NCBI GenBank assembly: GCA_030760725.1
Contig: JASWHV010000012.1
Span: forward strand, 55,459,652-55,523,651
Length of the DNA: 64,000 nt
Source: Neostapfia colusana
Lineage: Eukaryota > Streptophyta > Magnoliopsida > Poales > Poaceae
Direction of reading: 5' to 3'
Shown here: piece by piece, positions 43,841 to 57,017 of the stretch
Layout of the letters: each line of letters opens with the position of its first letter
Numbering within the stretch: position 1 is the stretch's first letter
Position numbers and translations under genes: made by a program
The notes under the pieces: generated by a model
The model's input: the letters and a program-made list of their open reading frames with translations, nothing else
Databases searched by the model: none
What the model was told of the DNA's origin: nothing

Positions 43841-46800
43841 CCGCAACAGCAGAATGTGATGCGAGGACGGGTGAACCACGTGACTATGGAGGAAGCGCAA
43901 GAGGCACCTGACGTGGTAGTTGGTAAGTTTCCTGCCAATTTACACATTGCAACCCTGTTGTTCGATTCTGGTGCTACCCACTCGTTCATTGCCCAAGGGT
44001 TTGTTAAGAAGCATGATTTAGCAACAACACAAATGAACCATATGCTAGCCGTAAACTCTCCAGGGGGAGAAATAAGGACAAGACAAGTGTGTCCCAAGGT
44101 GAATCTAGACATTAATGGGGTAGTATTTACTGCCAACCTCATAGTGATAGATTCACAAGGGATAGACATTATTTTGGGCATGGGTTATTTGACCAAACAT
44201 AAAGGAATCATCCATTGTTCGACCAGAACGGTGGAACTAACTCACCCTAGTGGCACAAGAGTAAAGTTTATAACAATACAAGAGCCTAGGAGGGACATTA
44301 AATTAAATCAAGTTGAGGTGAAAGTGGAGGAGATCAGGATTATCAGGGAATATCCAGACGTTTTTCCGGAGGAGTTGCCAGGTATGCCTCCCGATCGTGA
44401 AGTGGAATTCGCGATTGAGCTAGTGCGTGGAACAGCTCCGATATACAAGAGACCTTATCGGATGGACTCCAAGCAGCTGGAAGAACTCAAGGATCATTTA
44501 AGAGAATTGACAGGGAAGGGGTACATTCGTCCTAGTTCCTCACCATGGGGAGCTCCAGTGATATTTGTGCCCAAGAAGGACGGAACCCAAAGGTTATGCG
44601 TAGACTACCGTGCGTTGAATGAAGTAACCATCAAGAACAAGTACCCATTACCCCGCATTGAAGACTTATTTGATCAGTTGAGGGGAGCTTGTGTGTTCTC
44701 GAAAATTGATCTCAGGTCGGGATACCACCAACTTAAGATAAGGCAAACTGATATTCCAAAGACAGCTTTCGTATCTCGGTACGGACTCTATAAATACATC
44801 GTCATGCCTTTCGGGCTAACTAATGCCCCGGCATACTTCATGTATCTCATGAACAAGGTATTCATGGAATATCTGGACAAATTTGTGGTGGTTTTCATTG
44901 ATGACATTCTCGTCTTTTCCAAGGATGAAGAAGAACATGAGAGGCATTTAAGGTTGGTGTTGCAAAAACTGAGAGAACACCAACTATATGCCAAGCTGAG
45001 CAAGTGTGAATTTTGGTTGAAGAGAGTTCCCTTCTTAGGACATATAATCTCGGAGGGAGGAATCTCCGTAGACCCCGCCAAGATCGAGGATGTACAGAAG
45101 TGGAAGACCCCTGAGAATGTCGGGGAAGTTCGAAGCTTCTTAGGATTGGCTGGGTATTATCGACGGTTTATCGAGGGTTTCTCCAAGATTTCAAGACCCC
45201 TCACCAAATTGTTGGAGAAGGGAATCACATTCACATGGACACCGCAGTGAGAGACGAGTTTTCAAGAGCTGAAGAAAAGATTGACAACAGCCCCAGTGCT
45301 AGTTATGCCAGATATGCAGAAGAACTTTTCGGTGTACTGCGATGCCTCTGGAAACGGGTTGGGATGTGTTCTCATGCAAGAGGGGCATGTCGTGGCTTAT
45401 GCGTCCCGGCAGCTCCGGAAACACAAGAAGAACTATCCTACACATGACCTAGAACTAGCTGCAGTGGTACACGCATTAAAGATCTGGCGGCATTATTTGA
45501 TGGCGAAAAGGAAAGAGATATATAGGGATCATAAGAGCTTAAAGTATATCTTCACACAGCCAGATCTCAACCTCAGACAAAGGAGATGGTTAGAGCTAAT
45601 CAACGACTTTGATGTGGGCATCAACTATCATCCTGGGAAAGCGAACGTCGTAGCAGATGCTTTAAGTCGGAAGGTGCAGGTCAATAGGTTGAGCTTGAAA
45701 GACATGCCTGCAGAATTGAAGGAAGATGTTATAAAACTCAATCTATGTCTGGTGAATAGTGGTGAAGCCATCGCCATGGAAGTGGACTCCACATTAGAGA
45801 AAGACATCCGAAATGGTCAGAAGAATGACGAGAAGATACAAGAGATTAGAGAACTCATCAAGGAAAATAAAGCCCCTGGTTTCAGAGAGGATGAACAAGG
45901 TACGGTGTGGCACGGGAAAAGAATCTATGTGCCTGAAGTGAAGGAGATCCGTGAATTGATTTTGAAAGAGGCTCATGACTCCGACTATTCCATTCATCCT
46001 GGGAGTACGAAGATGTACCATGACCTCAAGAGCAGGTATTGATGGTATGGCATGAAGCGAGATGTCGCGGAACATGTTGCCCTATGTGACACATGTCAGT
46101 TGGTGAAAGCAGAACATCAACGACCCGCGGGATTATTGCAACCACTCAAAGTGCCTGAATGGAAATGGGAAGAAATCGGTATGGATTTCATAGTGGGATT
46201 GCCTAGGACCCAATCGGGATATGATTCGATATGGGTCATCATTGACAGGCTAACCAAGGTAGCTCATTTCATTCCCGTGAAAGAAAGCTACAACGGATCC
46301 AAACTGGCAGAATTATACATGTCAAGGATCGTGTGTTACCATGGAGTGCCAAAGAAGATAGTGTCAGATCGAGGGACATAGTTCACCTCAAGGTTATGGT
46401 AGAAGTTACATGAAACCATGGGAACTCATCTGAATTTTAGCTCTGCCTATCATCCTCAGACTGACGGACAAACAGAAAGGACCAATCAGATCCTTGAGGA
46501 TATGCTGAGAGCGTGTGCGCTCAAGAACAATAGGAGTTGGGATAAGAACTTACCGTATGCGGAATTCTCCTATAACAACAGCTATCAGGCTAGTATGAAG
46601 ATGTCACCATTTGAGGCTTTGTGTGGGAGGAAGTGCAACCCTATTTTGGAACCAAACGGGGGAAAGTAAAGTGTTTGGGCCCGAAGTACTACAAGAAGCC
46701 GAGGCGAAAGTTAGGGAAATCCGCAACAACTTGAGGATAGCATAGACACGACAAAAGAGCTATGCCGATGTACGAAGAAGAGAGCTCGTTTTCAACGTGG

Positions 46801-47216
46801 GGGACTATGTCTACCTCAAGGTGTCCCCTATCCGAGGACTTCGTCGGTTCAAGGTTAAAGGGAAGTTATCACCTCGATACATTGGACCCTTTCAAGTTCT
46901 GGAGAGGAAAGGTGAAGTGGCATATCAACTAGAACTGTCGGCTCGCCTATCAGATGTGCATGACGTATTCCATGTGTCACAGCTCAAGAAATGTCTGAGG
47001 ACGCCTGAAGAGATGTTACCCATGAATGAGGCTGACGTAGATGAGGATATGTCTTATGCCGAGCAACCATTCAAGATTTTGGAGACAATGGAATGCCTCA
47101 CAAGAAATAAAGGAATCCGGATGTGCAAGGTGCAGTGGAAGCATCACTCGGAAGAGGAAGCCACATGGGAGCGAGAAGACGAGCTTAAGACACAGTTTCC
47201 GGAATTGTTTCCCTAG
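43841..47216 (+). pseudogene. Element D protease, RT, RNase H, integrase and C-terminal domain
   Basis: Protease LLFDSGATHSFI near 43960. RT with RPSSSPWGAPVIF, LRSGYHQLKI and an intact FIDDILVFS. TGA 45248-45250 lies between RT and RNase H (FSVYCDASGNGLGCVLMQEG). Integrase HPGSTKMYHDLKSRY is followed by TGA 46040-46042, then CDTCQLVK, IIDRLTKVAHFIP, VSDRGT with a TAG at once after it and a second TAG 18 bp on, TDGQTERTNQ, a frameshift between 46630 and 46680, a TAG at about 46743, and the Tekay-like C-terminus KVQWKHHSEEEATWERE. Ends TAG 47216, about 30 bp before the polypurine tract. Most stops sit where Trp or Gln codons are usual, as expected from C-to-T change. Confidence 0.92.
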
Positions 47217-47247
47217 AACCACCAATCTCGAGGACGAGATTTCTTTT

Positions 47248-47261
47248 AAGGGGGGTAGAGC
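47248..47261 (+). other. Polypurine tract of element D
   Basis: AAGGGGGGTAGAGC directly before the 3' LTR start. The same AAGGGGGG core is seen in elements B and C. Confidence 0.85.
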
Positions 47262-50200
47262 TGTAACACCCCAAAACTTGTTAAGAGGGGAATTTAAAAA
47301 AATTTGGACGTATTGCATGTGGTGCAGAAATTCAAATTCGAATTGGAATTCAAATTCAAATAAAAACAGAAAAGAAAAAGAAAAAGAAAAAGAAAAAAAC
47401 AAAACCCCGGCCAGTGGGCCGAAACCCACCAGCCGGTCCACCATTCCCCCCTAGCGCCAGCCCACACCCGCGCGCCCCGTTTCCTCTCACTGACACGCGA
47501 GGCCCGCCGTCATCTTCTTCCTCGCGCGCGCTCGACCGACCCCGGGACACCTCTCTTCCGAATCCAAACTACCCCCGGAAACCCGCGTTCCCCCAGCCGA
47601 ATTTCGGTTCTGGACGACTCCAGCTCGATCCCAACCGAACGCCGCCCTCCCTCGTCTATATAAGCGCCGGCATCGCCCGTTTTTTCATCCCGATCGCCTG
47701 TTTTTCCTCCCGGTGAGAACCAGAGCTTCTCCGGTCGTTTTCTCTCGATCTTCGCTCGGGATTTCTGATCTAACGCGCCGAGCTTGTTCCACCGCCTCCG
47801 GGGAATCATGCAGGTGCAGAAAACTCGGTAGATTGCGCCCTAGACACAGCTCCGATGAGCATCGACGCTATTCCATCTCGGACCTCGTTGCCGACCGTCT
47901 TCCAGGGCCTCCGAGCTCAAGAAAAACCCCGAGGTGAGATCCCCGACCTCCCCTCTACCGATCTATGCCATGAAATCCCAGTTTTAGGAGGAATAGACGA
48001 AGATCCGAAGTTTTCCGACGAGATCGCCGCCTCCCGCCGCCGCGCGCCGCCGGGCAGCGCGGGCTGGCTCCGGCCAGGGCGACGTGGCCGCGTGTGCGCC
48101 GTCTATTTTAAATCGCACGGTAGGCATAAAACCCCCGCGTACCGGTTCGACGTTATAATCTCAGCCGTCTGTTTTAAATCGGACGGTCCACGTTGGCCCC
48201 GCATTATAAAGGCCGGGATTCTTACGTGCTACCCATTGGGGTTCTCGGAAAATACGAGCTAGCCCCGGAAACTTCTGATCTAGCCCCTGGAACTTCAGAA
48301 ATTCATGTAAATTCATTTAAAAATCAGTTTTAGCCCCTGGACTTAATAAAAATTTGGAAAACCCCTCTGTTATGTGTAGTTAGACCCCTAGAAATTTATG
48401 AAATAATATAATAGACCCTGTAGTGGGGTGAGTTTACCTTTTTAAACCGATATGATATTAAATTTAGGAATTTGAATATGTGATTAGGATTTAAAATTTA
48501 AAAAGTGAGACAAACACATTGTAAATTCAAATTTAAACTCTCCTAGCACTTGGAAAACTTTAGAATGAATTAAAAGTAGATTTTAAGCTTAAATGAATCT
48601 GTCTAATTGATTGTTCACATTTATTAGTTATAGGGACACATTTTTAGGTTAGGAAATAATTTTGAAAATTGGTAAAATAAATTTAAATTAGTTCACATCA
48701 GAGGAGAAGTTCAAAAAAATATATTATTTAATATTTTAGATCAGAACCTATTCTGTTTAGATGATGTGTCTTACTATTTTCATAATAAAGTTCACATTTA
48801 GGCATAGAAAATAAATCTGAAAATATAGGAAAATAGGTATGCATAACTAGAAAATGATAAATGAAGCTTCCAAATCCAAAGATTTCAGTTTAGGATTTGG
48901 TAGAAGATCTGAAAACCCATTTGGAGTAGGAAATTACCTTCCATGCAAACTTGGTAGTTAAGAAGTATATTAATATAAAGAATTTGTTCAAATTGAAAAT
49001 TCATATATAGTGTGCAAACAGAAATCTGAATACAAAAGTTAGAAATCATATACATATGTTTAAAAGAGCATGTAGGCTAAAAATCAACACATCTAGAGTA
49101 ACCACAACACTTAGAAATGTGAATGACTAGCATATGTATGTATGTGTGGAGTGAAAGTGTGAACTATGTCTTATGGATTGTTGTTTTCTTTTGCTATGTA
49201 TGTTGGCATGAGTAGAACCTGCCCCAGAGCAAGTTCTTCCCTTCCAAGATCAGGACTATCCATTCCCAGAGCAGCATGAAGAAGGCAAGTGTCCTTGACC
49301 ACTTTGATCCTATGCTAGGATGTGTAGATAGAATTATTTGCATTGTCAATTGAAATATGAAACCCATGCTAGGAAGTTTCCCTAGAATTGCATTACCTTG
49401 TTTTCCTTGTAGCTTGGGTTGGGATTTGCTTTATTATGTCATTCATTCATATTACTTATGCTTAGCCATGCTTAGAATGGGATAAGTGGGATATGATATC
49501 ATCAACTTGTTTACCTTATTCTTGAATTAGATATTATGAGTTATGTAGAGGTAGGGATCGAGGCAAGTTGGATGATTTGGTTGGGTTGGGTGCACGAGAC
49601 TCGGGTTTGTGTTTAGTACTTGCCTGGATCCTAAGGACTGGTTCATGAAGCATGTAACTTGGCTTTACCGTGCCAACCACATGCTGAGATGGGGCAGCTT
49701 GGCCAATTAATTAGGTGTATCCCCGGCGTAGTATGGGTGTGTTGGATGGTGCGGGGAATAGGTGTCAGTTGGACTACCATATGAACCGCAAGGCTCAAGA
49801 GGGGGCCACTGCAGCGGGGTTGGAGCCTCTTGTATGCTGTTAGGGGTGAAACCTCAGTGGGCCCACGCTCGTCGGGAATCCTTTTGTAAAGGCTTCGTAG
49901 TGATCTTCTGGCTACACACCTGGGAAGTGTGAATGTGGTTCGTGGCCACTGGCATAATGGAGGTTCTTTTAGTCCACCCGGCAACGGGGGATGAAATCAC
50001 TACATGTGGGTACAGTGGTGCAAACTCTGCAGAGTCAAAACTGTCATGAAAGCCATGCTCACGGTCAAGAGCGGCTTGGACTTATTCATGATTGGAGGAT
50101 TGACGGCTTTGGAAGTTGAGGATGTTAAGCGGGGAGCTTAACATTGGTACGGATGTTATGGTTAATTGATTATGATGATGGGTTGGGAGATTGGGACCAT

Positions 50201-50686
50201 TTCACCTGTGTAGTAATGTAGGTGCTTAATAAGCTAAGGTGGTAGGTAATAATTGCGTAGTGCTTTAACCATGATTTCAACCTCTCCTTGCTTTGGCCAT
50301 GCATGACATAACCTTCCCCCACTTGCTGAGTACCAACGGTACTCAAACTTACATATTTGTTGGTTTATATTGCTGCTCAGGTCAAGAGAATGATGTGGTG
50401 TTCAATGACCAAGACTTCGGACCCGAAGAAGGATTCTAGGTTCATGGAGTCCCCCGAGCAACTCCTGTGACAGAGTCCACAAGAATAATATTCCACTGCT
50501 AGTTTATTTACTTGTTATGAATTTATTATCGTCCATCGGGACGCATGCTTTGTAAGACATATTTATATTCGACACCTGGCTTGTAATAAATGATTCTTCA
50601 CTATTTGTCATCACATGTATGAGAAAATGATCCTGGCATACATGTGATATTCACTCGGTTGTTCTTCGGAGAAACTGGGTGTAACA
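47262..50686 (+). repeat. 3' LTR of element D
   Basis: 3425 bp, closely matching 38018-41440 including the TATA box (47657) and the splice-donor motif. Followed by atatc (50687-50691) and then the rest of C's 3' LTR. Confidence 0.95.
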
Positions 50687-50691
50687 ATATC

Positions 50692-52798
50692 TCCATGTAG
50701 GAAACTCCAAAAATGGTAAAACCAATTCCTATGGACTCAGGACATTTTATACTTCACAAAAAGTCTACTTTTCAGCATAGGAAAGGTTAATATCTAGGGG
50801 GTAAAGGCAGATTAGTGAAGACCACATAAGGATTTGTTATGCTCACATGAAGCCATTTCATGAGCTCAATTTTTGCACCCTGCCTAAATACCTTCCATAG
50901 AGACTGGTTCAATTCTTAGCTTCATTGGACCTCTGGAACTTGATCTACCATCTTTTAGGTTTAAGTGTTCATATAATGGACTTAATCACATGGTGATTAC
51001 TAGTATCTCTTTTCACCCTAGCTTTCATCATCTCTGATGTTGTAGATCCAACAACAGAAACCTTGTTGTTGTTTGTCCTTTTTAGGTGAGTTAACTGGTA
51101 CAACAGTTTTGAATCATTTTCTAAATTGCTTTTGAATACATGTGCATAAATCATCTTAATAGGACGTGACGTCGACGTTCGACAAGGACTCGACTCTGCA
51201 GCGAGGATCTCCATCTCGTGATGAGTTTGGCAGATTCTCCGGAGGAAGACTAACTTCTAGCTTCTAACAAAACCGTTGAGCAAGGCAAGCCCCGGTTTGC
51301 ATATCGTTACCGTTTTAAATTTTCCTTTACCTCACCTCATGTTTATTAGACTTGATATTATGCATTATGTCTAGGATGATTGAAACCCACTTGCATGGCT
51401 ATTACATCCCTGAGTAGAAGGTTTAGTGTAGGCTTTGCCTCGTCGTAGATGCTACGATAATGTTGTAGCTAGCTCGATAGAAGTCGAGCAGTAAAAAGCT
51501 ACTCGCGAGAAAGGTCGAGTAATGGAGTTACTCGCGAAAGGTTGATGATAAGAGCACCCTCATGAAAATGAGATGGGGACGGGGATGTTCCTATAGGATG
51601 GAGCGCTCAAGGTTAGTCTCGACCTGCGATGGGTGTGACAATGCTTGAGACCACATTTGGCCTGGACCGGGATGGTAAGGCAAATGTGGAGGTTGGTTGT
51701 AGCCCCGTCCGTGTTGGTTAAGAACCGTATGTATGCGCCCTGCTGGACAAGATTGAGTTGTACCTGATATATAGTGGGGTATGGGACCCATGAAACCGAT
51801 GTAACTCGATGGACCGTGATATAGAAACTCATCCTTCATGTGGGAATGGCGTTGAGAAGGCGGGAGGTGTAAATCCTTTAGCGGGCAACTTCGACGTGTC
51901 CGTGTAGAGGACCATCCTGCTCGGCGCGAAACGTTTTTCTATGTCGGGGTGTCATGTGAAAGGTTGCTGCATATAACGTAAGAAAGAGCTCTTGAGAGAG
52001 TCTTTCGAGGCGGGTGTATGTGTCGTGTATTCCGGGTTGTTATTGATTCGAATCACCGTCGCTCGCGGAAGAGGATTGAGCATACTTGCCCACTGCGCCG
52101 TGACTTAGTAAGAAGAGGAACTAAGTCTCTTAACTTGCTGTTTGTGGATTAATCACTGTATTGGAACCTTGACTGAAGTAGATATAGAGCCAACTAAATT
52201 TCATTTCCACCTTAGGCTAGCAACATCGGGATAAGCGTTTCTTGTTTGATTGTAGACTTCCGATGTTGTGAGGCGTGAGGACCACTAAAATGAAGGCTAT
52301 AAGAATCTGAATATAAGGATCAAGTTTAGTCAAGCTGCATTTTGCAAATTCCTGTTCCTACTATCTTACTACTCCTGCATTTAGAGTTACATGTTTAGGA
52401 GTGACGGTCAAGTCTTGCTGAGCCTTAGTGCTCACGGTTGTTTCTGAGTTGTTTTTGCAGGTAGCAGGATGCCTGCTATGAAGAGGGTTGTTCGGTGAGA
52501 CGATGAACCTCACGGTTTGTTCAACTCATCGGAAACCTAGCCGCTGCCTTTCTTTGGTGAAGCTAGTAGGAAGCGTTCACGGGCTGAACGACTTCTCTTC
52601 GGCGTAGTTAGGGTCGAGAGTGAGTAGTTTGTCCAGCAAATTTTAATTTCCGCTGCGTGTGTACATTATGTTGTAAAAGCAATTATCTTGAGTAACAAAA
52701 TGGTTCCATTATGTTCTTATCGTCTTTTCGTGCATGCTGTTGGGTGCCGCATCGCACGGCACCACCCACTGCGATTCCCGGGTGTGGCTCCCTCGACA
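50692..52798 (+). repeat. 3' LTR of element C, right portion
   Basis: Last 2107 bp of the 3' LTR, matching about 11293-13396 of the 5' LTR, ending ..CTCCCTCGACA followed by the target duplication agatt at 52799-52803. Confidence 0.93.
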
Positions 52799-52803
52799 AG
52801 ATT

Positions 52804-52972
52804 GAGACGGAAAATGGTTGGAAAGCAACCTGACGGCGTCCTTTGTCCATGGAAGGGTCCACTTCCCAAACATCATCCACGTATATATACGTTCGGTGAT
52901 TATCTCCTACCAGTACTCTAGAGGAATTCAGGATGCGATGATCAGATACCGGAGTTGCTTCGTCCTCCACCC
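52804..52972. other. Unassigned sequence right of element C
   Basis: 170 bp between C and the poly(A) end of the L1 LINE, contiguous with 8854-9212 before C inserted. Contains GTATATATAC at about 52880. No recognised gene. Could be host DNA or an older repeat. Confidence 0.55.
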
Positions 52973-53149
52973 TTTTTTTCCGATAACAAGCACTTTATTA
53001 AACTCAGTAGCATCAAGGTGATACAAGAGTTTGTACTCCGCCTCTGCATTACTAAGATGCACACAGCCCTTAAACTCACACGAAAAGTTAACAACACGGC
53101 ACAATATAAGAAATCATCTCATAACAGCGCCTAAAAAGGAATAGAAGTT
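52973..53149 (-). other. 3' UTR and poly(A) end of the minus-strand L1
   Basis: Minus-strand GGGCTGTGTGCATCTTAG followed by a polyadenylation signal and a short A-run. The GGCTGTGTGCATC motif is common near the 3' ends of grass L1 LINEs. Confidence 0.7.
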
Positions 53150-56100
53150 ATTCGTAGATTATGTTGCCACCCATGCTGGCTGAAGATCTACCTTGCCACC
53201 AGCTCCAAATGTGTACACGCCACCGTATAAAGATCTTTGTATTCCGTACGCTGTAAAGATGATCAAGAACGGAGCAATGAAGTACACCTGTAAATAACCT
53301 GTATAGGAGTTGAATTTTTACGTTCAAATATTAAATCATTTCTACGTAGCCAAAGCGACCAAATAATGGTAATCGCTCCTACCCGAATGTGCACCTTATC
53401 TTAATTATCTATCCCCATTAACCAGTTGCCAAAAATATTGGCAACACTGTTTGGTGGATACAAGTTTGATGCTACCTGAATAATTGACCGTATAGAACGA
53501 GCAAACTGACATTGGAAAAACCAGTGTTTAATTGTCTCTTCATGATCACAAAAACAACACTTTGTGTTCCCTTGCCAATTATGTTTCGCAAGATTATCCT
53601 TCGTTAAAATTTTCCTTTACGAAGATACCATGCAAAATTTTTGGTCTTTAAAGGTATTTTCATCTTCCAGATTTTTCTGTTATTTTCTACTGGCAGGTCA
53701 GTGGTAGAATCCATCAATGCATTGTACATAGAGTCAACGGAAAATTTTCCATTAACATGTTAATTCCAACAGAATTCATTTGTGCCTTGCATGACTTGGA
53801 TTAAAGCCAACCGCTCTACAAGCTCATTCCACGCTGCTAAACGTGATCCAGTTAGAATCCGCCTAAAAGACACTTGTGGTACCATAGTTGTCATCACAGT
53901 TTTGATTGTGACATTTTTATGGCGTGTAATAGAATACAACCCAGGATATTGTTCTTGAAGAGTGGTATTACCTAACCACCGATCCTCCCAGAACCTAATC
54001 TCTGATCCATCCTTAATATAAAATGAACAATAGTGGAAGAATTCTACCTTAGTTGCCATCAAGCCTGCCTAGAAATGTGAATCCCCTGATTTTCAATACA
54101 CTTGGATATCGCTTTTGAACTGATATATTTTCTTCTCAAGAGGGTTTGCCATACCCCATCCTCAGTAAGAAGCCTATATAGCCATTTACTGAGTAGAGCT
54201 TTATTTTTAGCTCTAAGGTCATGTATGCCTAACCCGCCCTGATCCTTTGGGCGATATATCACATCCCATTTAACCAATCTATACTTCTTTTTATCACCAT
54301 TCCCCGACCAAAAAAAGTGAGATCTAAGGTAATCAATTTATCCAATACTCCTTTTGGAATTTGGAAGAATGATGACATATATAATATCATATTACGTAGA
54401 ACTGAATTAATTAAAATCAATTTTCCACCAGAAGATAGTAACTTCCCTTTCCAGCGACTCAACCTTTTCTCCAGACGCTCCTCAACATCCTTCCATTCGA
54501 CATTTCTAAACCTTCAATGGTGAATCGGGATACCCAGGTACCGGATAGGAAAACTTCCTAGCTCACAACCAAATAAACCGGCATTGAGCTGCCACATCTT
54601 GAGCGTCTCCAAAACAAAATATTTCACTTTTATGGAAATTAATTTTAAGACCCGAAAGCATTTCGAATGCTAAAAGTATTACTTTTAGGTTCTTTGCCTT
54701 TTCAAGATCATGTTCCATAAAAATGATTGTGTCATCTGCATATTGAAGTACGGATAAGCCTCCATCTACAAAATGTGGCACTACCCCCTCAATATATCTC
54801 GCATTATTTGCTCGTTCAATAATGATTGCTAACATATTAGCCACTATATTAAACAATATTGGGGATAGTGGATCTCCTTGTCTTAACCCATTGCGAGTTT
54901 GAAAATAATGGCCCACATCATTATTAACTTTAATGGCCACACTACTTCAAGTAATAATCATATGGACCCATTGTTGCCATGTCTCATTAAATCCTTTCAT
55001 CCTCATTGTTTGTTGTAAAAACGACCATTTAACTTTATCATATGCCTTTTCAAAATCTATTTTTAGTATCACCCCACTCAACCTTTTTCGGTGCATCTCG
55101 TGGACATCTCATGGAGAATCACTACTCCGTCAAGAATGTTTCTCCCTTTCATAAAGGCAGTTTGGGTCGGTCGAACCAAATGGTCTGCCACCGAATTCAG
55201 CTTATTAGTCAGAGTCTTTGTAAAAATTTTAAAAATAACATTAAGGAGATAGATCGGCCTATAGTGTTGTATCCGATTCGCTTCCCTAATCTTAGGCAGT
55301 AGTGTAATCTCCCCAAAATTAAGTCTGAACAATTCTAGTTCTCCTGCATATAAAGACTCAAATATTTTCAAATGGTCTAGTTTAACGACCTCCCAGAACT
55401 GTTGATAAAACTTAGCAGGAAAACCATCCGGTCTTGGGGCCTTATTGTGTTCCATCTAAAAAACTGCTTTCCTAACTTACTCTGTCGTGAAGGGAGCTGT
55501 AAGAAAGGAGTTTTCTTGATTAGAAACTTGTGTAATATCACCCATTCGTGTTTCATCAAGGTGGAAATCACCTTCCTCTTGACTCCTAAACAACCCCTTA
55601 TAATATTTTGTAATGTAATTTTTTAAATTTTCATCACCTTCTATAGTATCCTCATCTTGTTGGAGAGAATATATGAATTTCTTCCTACATTGGCCATTTG
55701 CCAAATTGTGGAAGTATTTAGTATTGAAATCTCCTTCAAGTATAAATTGGGCTTTGGACCGTTGATACCATTTGATCTCTTCCTCACGCAACATACATGC
55801 TAACTGTTCATTAGCTTGAACTTTTTGTTCAATTTGCCGTTCAGTCAAAGCACGTGTTGCTGCTACGTTATCAATCTCATCAATGATTGATGTTAATCTC
55901 TCTTTTTCTTTTTTGAGCATCCCTGTCGTATGAACAGCCCATGCCAGAGATACTTCCGTACCAAATGGATTTTATTATTCCACCTCTGTACAGGAGTTCT
56001 ACCGGCGGTTGGTTTCTCCCACAAATCCTTAATCATCTCATAGAATCCTTCTCTATGTAACCATCCAAGTTCGAACTTGAATTGACTCTTCTTGTGGGTT

Positions 56101-56811
56101 TTATTTGAATTTGTGGTGAGTAAAATTGGGGCATGGTCAGATAACACCTCAATAGTTCAAGTACTCATACAGAGACCAGTGGATATTTTTCCTCCCATGC
56201 ATTATCCATGAGTACACGATCTAATTTTTCATATGTTGATTTAGAAAGACTATTTGCGCAGGTAAATTGTCGTCCTACCATTGTTACCTCTCTCAAATTC
56301 AGACTATCAATAACCGCATTGAATAAGAAAGGCCAATGTGGATTAAAATGACCGTTACTTTTTTCATGGATGAATCTAAGTATGTTAAAGTCGCCCCCTA
56401 TTAACATCGGGTGTGAATTATCCCTACCTAAATTAACCAGCTCCCGAAGAAATGCATCTTTATTTTCATCTTGAGCAGCCCCATATACCGCAACTAAACT
56501 CCACATGAAGTTGTCAGCCTTGTTCTTAAGATGGATCTTTAAATAATACTCGCCAGCTGAAACTGCAAGCACCTCCATCGAACTTATATTAACACCAAGT
56601 AATATGCCACCCGATCTACCCCGGGGGGAAGGTAATGCCAGATGTAATCCAATCCATCGGAAAGGCGATTGAGGACATGCACCGGAAAGTCACTTCTACC
56701 CGCTTCCGATATAGCAACAAAGTCTAAACTATATTTCCTAATACAATTAGCAATATATGAATGTTTAGCCAAGTCTCTAAGACCTCTGCAATTAAAAAAT
56801 ATACCATTCAT
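53150..56811 (-). pseudogene. L1 ORF2: endonuclease, reverse transcriptase, zf-RVT
   Basis: ATG 56811 begins NGIFFNCRGLRD, the start of an APE-type endonuclease. GGDFNILRF (about 56400) and SDHAPIL (about 56140) are its further motifs. RT runs from NKAPRPDGFPAKFYQQF (55455; the usual Gly-Pro before Asp is Arg-Pro) through LLPKIREANRIQHYRPIYL, TAFMKGRNILDG, NGLRQGDPLSPILFN and the active site QYADDTIIF (about 54740). The C-terminal GGLGIHDLRAKNKALLSKW and a zf-RVT motif (CCFCDHEETIKHWFFQC near 53550) follow. Frameshifts occur near 56600, 56150, 55080, 54560, 54280 and later. ORF2 nicks target DNA and primes reverse transcription. Confidence 0.88.
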
Positions 56812-57017
56812 CAAGAAACTTTTGGTGGTTTAGTTAACTTTATCGTTTTTGTTTTGTTAAATTTATTTTTTTGTTAGAGGGCTTTACATTCCTTCTTGAT
56901 GCTTTAGTATCTACAACATCAGTACTGCGAGTACCCCCTCTAAAATTTCACTTAAAAGATGAGATAGGAGCTGACCATCATCAGTGGCAACCGTCTCCTC
57001 ATCATTTGTATGGCTAA

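Larger units (their letters stand above)
38018..50686 (+). mobile_element. Element D: Tekay-like gypsy retrotransposon with an extra ORF
   Basis: 12,669 bp, inserted in the 3' LTR of C with an exact duplication atatc (38013-38017, 50687-50691). LTRs of 3423 and 3425 bp. Order: 5' LTR, primer site, extra ORF (41661-42431), gag, protease-RT-RNase H-integrase, polypurine tract, 3' LTR. gag-pol carries about seven stops and a frameshift, but the extra ORF is intact. LTR similarity is high, so the insertion is recent. Confidence 0.95.
9213..52798 (+). mobile_element. Element C: Tekay-like gypsy retrotransposon carrying nested insertions A, B and D
   Basis: LTRs begin TGTAACAGCCC (9213 and 36019) and end ..CTCCCTCGACA (13396 and 52798). 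The flanking agatt at 9208-9212 and 52799-52803 is an exact 5-bp duplication. Subtracting A, B and D with one target copy each leaves about 14.6 kb. Order inside: 5' LTR, primer site, long leader, gag, protease-RT-RNase H-integrase, polypurine tract, 3' LTR. A C-terminal segment with KVLWSNHTADEATWESED suggests the degenerate chromodomain of the Tekay/Del lineage. Lineage is inferred from motifs only. Not autonomous now: gag-pol is split by A and B, has in-frame stops and a changed RT catalytic Asp, and the 3' LTR is split by D. Confidence 0.93.
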
